Positions 4,398 through 5,324 of a stretch of 5,324 bases of DNA are shown here, piece after piece (the stretch's first letter is position 1; every line of letters begins with the position of its first letter). This DNA comes from DATGQT01 sp033720695. GTDB taxonomy: Bacteria; Bacteroidota; Rhodothermia; Rhodothermales; Rubricoccaceae. Made by a program: the position numbers and the translations under genes. The notes under the pieces were generated by a model. It had not been told where the DNA came from and did no database searches. It was given only the letters and a program-made list of their open reading frames with translations. The stretch is taken from contig JAWWCA010000232.1 of assembly GCA_033720695.1 (NCBI GenBank), positions 1 to 5,324 of the forward strand. The letters are read 5' to 3'.

Positions 4398-5324
4398 TCA
4401 AGAGGCGACGGGCGCGCGGGCGTCGAGCGCGTCGAGCAGCTTCGCCACGAGGCCGTCGAACGAGCCGTTGCTCATCACGAGCACGAGGTCGCCGGGCCGG
4501 GCGGCGTCGAGGAGCGCCGGGAGGAGGGCACCGGCGCCCTCGAAGGCCTCGGCGGGCGTGCCGCGGTTCCGGACGACCGCGGCGACGGCCTCGATGTCGA
4601 GGAAGTCGGCCGGGTCGTCGTTGTGGCGGAGGGGCGGGGCCGAGAGGAAGACCCGGTCGGCGGCGTCGAAGGCCTCGCCGTAGGGGGCCTCGAAGAGCTT
4701 CCGGCGCGACGAGTTGCTCCGCGGCTCGAACACGGCCAGGAGGCGGCCCCCGCCGAGCCGCCCTTGCCAGCGCTCGCGGACGCCCCGGAGGGTGCCGGCG
4801 ACGGCCGTGGGGTGGTGCGCGAAGTCGTCCACGACGAGGACGCCGCCCCGCTCGCCGCGGACCTCCTGGCGCCGCTTCATGCCCTTGAACGAGGCGAACG
4901 CCTCGGCGATGTCGGCGGGCGCGATGCCCTCGTGGAGCGCGAGCGCGGCGACGGCGAGCGCGTTGAAGCGGTTGTGCGCGCCGCCGAGCGGGAGGACCAC
5001 CTCGAACGGCGGCTCCTCGCCGGCTACGACCTCGAAGCGCTGCCCGCCCTCGTCGGCGCGGACGTTCTGGGCCGTGACGTCGTTGCCCTCGCCGTGGCCG
5101 ACGCAGCACACCTCGGCGTCGGTCTCGTCGGCGAGGGCGCGGACGGGCTCGGCGTCGCCGTTGAGGAGGAGGAGGCCGGAATCGGGCACGAGCCGGGCGA
5201 ACCGGCGGAAGGCGTCCTGGTAGTCGTCCCAGTCGGCGTAGATGTCGGCGTGGTCGAACTCCATGCTGGTCACAACGCCGATCTCAGGCCGGTAGAGCAG
5301 CATCTTGGGCCGCTTGTCGAAGTA
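4398..5324 (-). CDS. mpl: UDP-N-acetylmuramate:L-Ala-gamma-D-Glu-meso-DAP ligase, partial (5' end outside window)
   Basis: Cytoplasmic ATP-dependent Mur-family ligase that joins recovered murein tripeptide to UDP-MurNAc, feeding it back into peptidoglycan synthesis. 308 residues are visible (numbered here from the window edge), roughly the last two thirds of a protein usually near 450 aa. The frame is open to the last base and enters as YFDKRPK. Motifs in order: SMEFDHADIY (20-29), central-domain substrate/Mg region; GGAHNRFNALAVAALAL (114-130), the Mur ligase Asn block; FKGMKRRQEVRG (146-157); VVDDFAHHPTAV (164-175), the C-terminal domain signature; FEPRSNSS (199-206); and VMSNGSFDGL (283-292). 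EPRSN and SNGxF separate Mpl from MurC, which has FQPHRYTR and a GAGD ending. The stop is TGA, 2 bp before the receptor gene. An ATG at residue 8 is internal, not the start. It is the first visible gene of the minus-strand set; the promoter lies beyond the right edge. Confidence 0.95.
   Translation of the reverse strand, partial: YFDKRPKMLLYRPEIGVVTSMEFDHADIYADWDDYQDAFRRFARLVPDSGLLLLNGDAEPVRALADETDAEVCCVGHGEGNDVTAQNVRADEGGQRFEVVAGEEPPFEVVLPLGGAHNRFNALAVAALALHEGIAPADIAEAFASFKGMKRRQEVRGERGGVLVVDDFAHHPTAVAGTLRGVRERWQGRLGGGRLLAVFEPRSNSSRRKLFEAPYGEAFDAADRVFLSAPPLRHNDDPADFLDIEAVAAVVRNRGTPAEAFEGAGALLPALLDAARPGDLVLVMSNGSFDGLVAKLLDALDARAPVAS

Noticed and set aside
4396..5109. In-frame upstream extension of the BtuF-like gene through mpl (about 238 extra codons)
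   Set aside because: The extension is Arg/Pro/Gly-rich and overlaps confidently assigned mpl in another frame; homology to the receptor family starts right at the ATG at 4395.
1..5324. Mobile element, CRISPR, tRNA or defence system
   Set aside because: No transposase, integrase, spaced direct repeats, cloverleaf or known defence domain was found; the genes are intact, closely packed and of uniform composition.

Overview
The window is a GC-rich (about two-thirds G+C or more by eye), densely packed bacterial chromosome segment. Several things point to Bacteroidota/Rhodothermota, most likely a Rhodothermales-type marine lineage such as the Rubricoccaceae. These are an orphan lipoprotein with an acidic residue run straight after its lipidated cysteine, a metal-receptor protein of a signal-less type I associate with Bacteroidota, starts without Shine-Dalgarno sequences, and one A-rich leader. 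This placement is an inference from protein style; the window has no rRNA or other phylogenetic marker apart from the short tail of glycyl-tRNA synthetase.

Layout. On the + strand, positions 2-145 hold the last 47 codons of glycyl-tRNA synthetase. A 96-bp spacer with GC-rich inverted repeats follows, then a complete 271-aa predicted lipoprotein of unknown function (242-1057). Only 22 bp further on, a convergent block of five minus-strand genes begins and fills the rest of the window. In transcription order (right to left) they are: mpl (5' end outside the window), a BtuF-like metal/cobalamin receptor fold protein without signal peptide, a CaiB/BaiF-type family III CoA-transferase, an aldo/keto reductase, and a small TerB-like protein.

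The five minus-strand genes are separated by 2 bp, a 4-nt GTGA overlap, 31 bp and 7 bp, so they are very probably one operon. Mpl reattaches murein tripeptide to UDP-MurNAc (cell-wall recycling), while the CoA-transferase and reductase look like small-molecule metabolism. No single pathway obviously joins all five, and the grouping may simply be a co-transcribed housekeeping set.

I found no tRNA or rRNA gene, mobile element, CRISPR array, toxin-antitoxin or defence module. Most of the window is ordinary core or near-core chromosome. The points worth a second look are the signal-less receptor coupled to mpl, the unknown lipoprotein with its possible surface-export signal and internal hydrophobic stretch, and the two competing hairpins plus a three-codon ORF in the leader of the lipoprotein gene.
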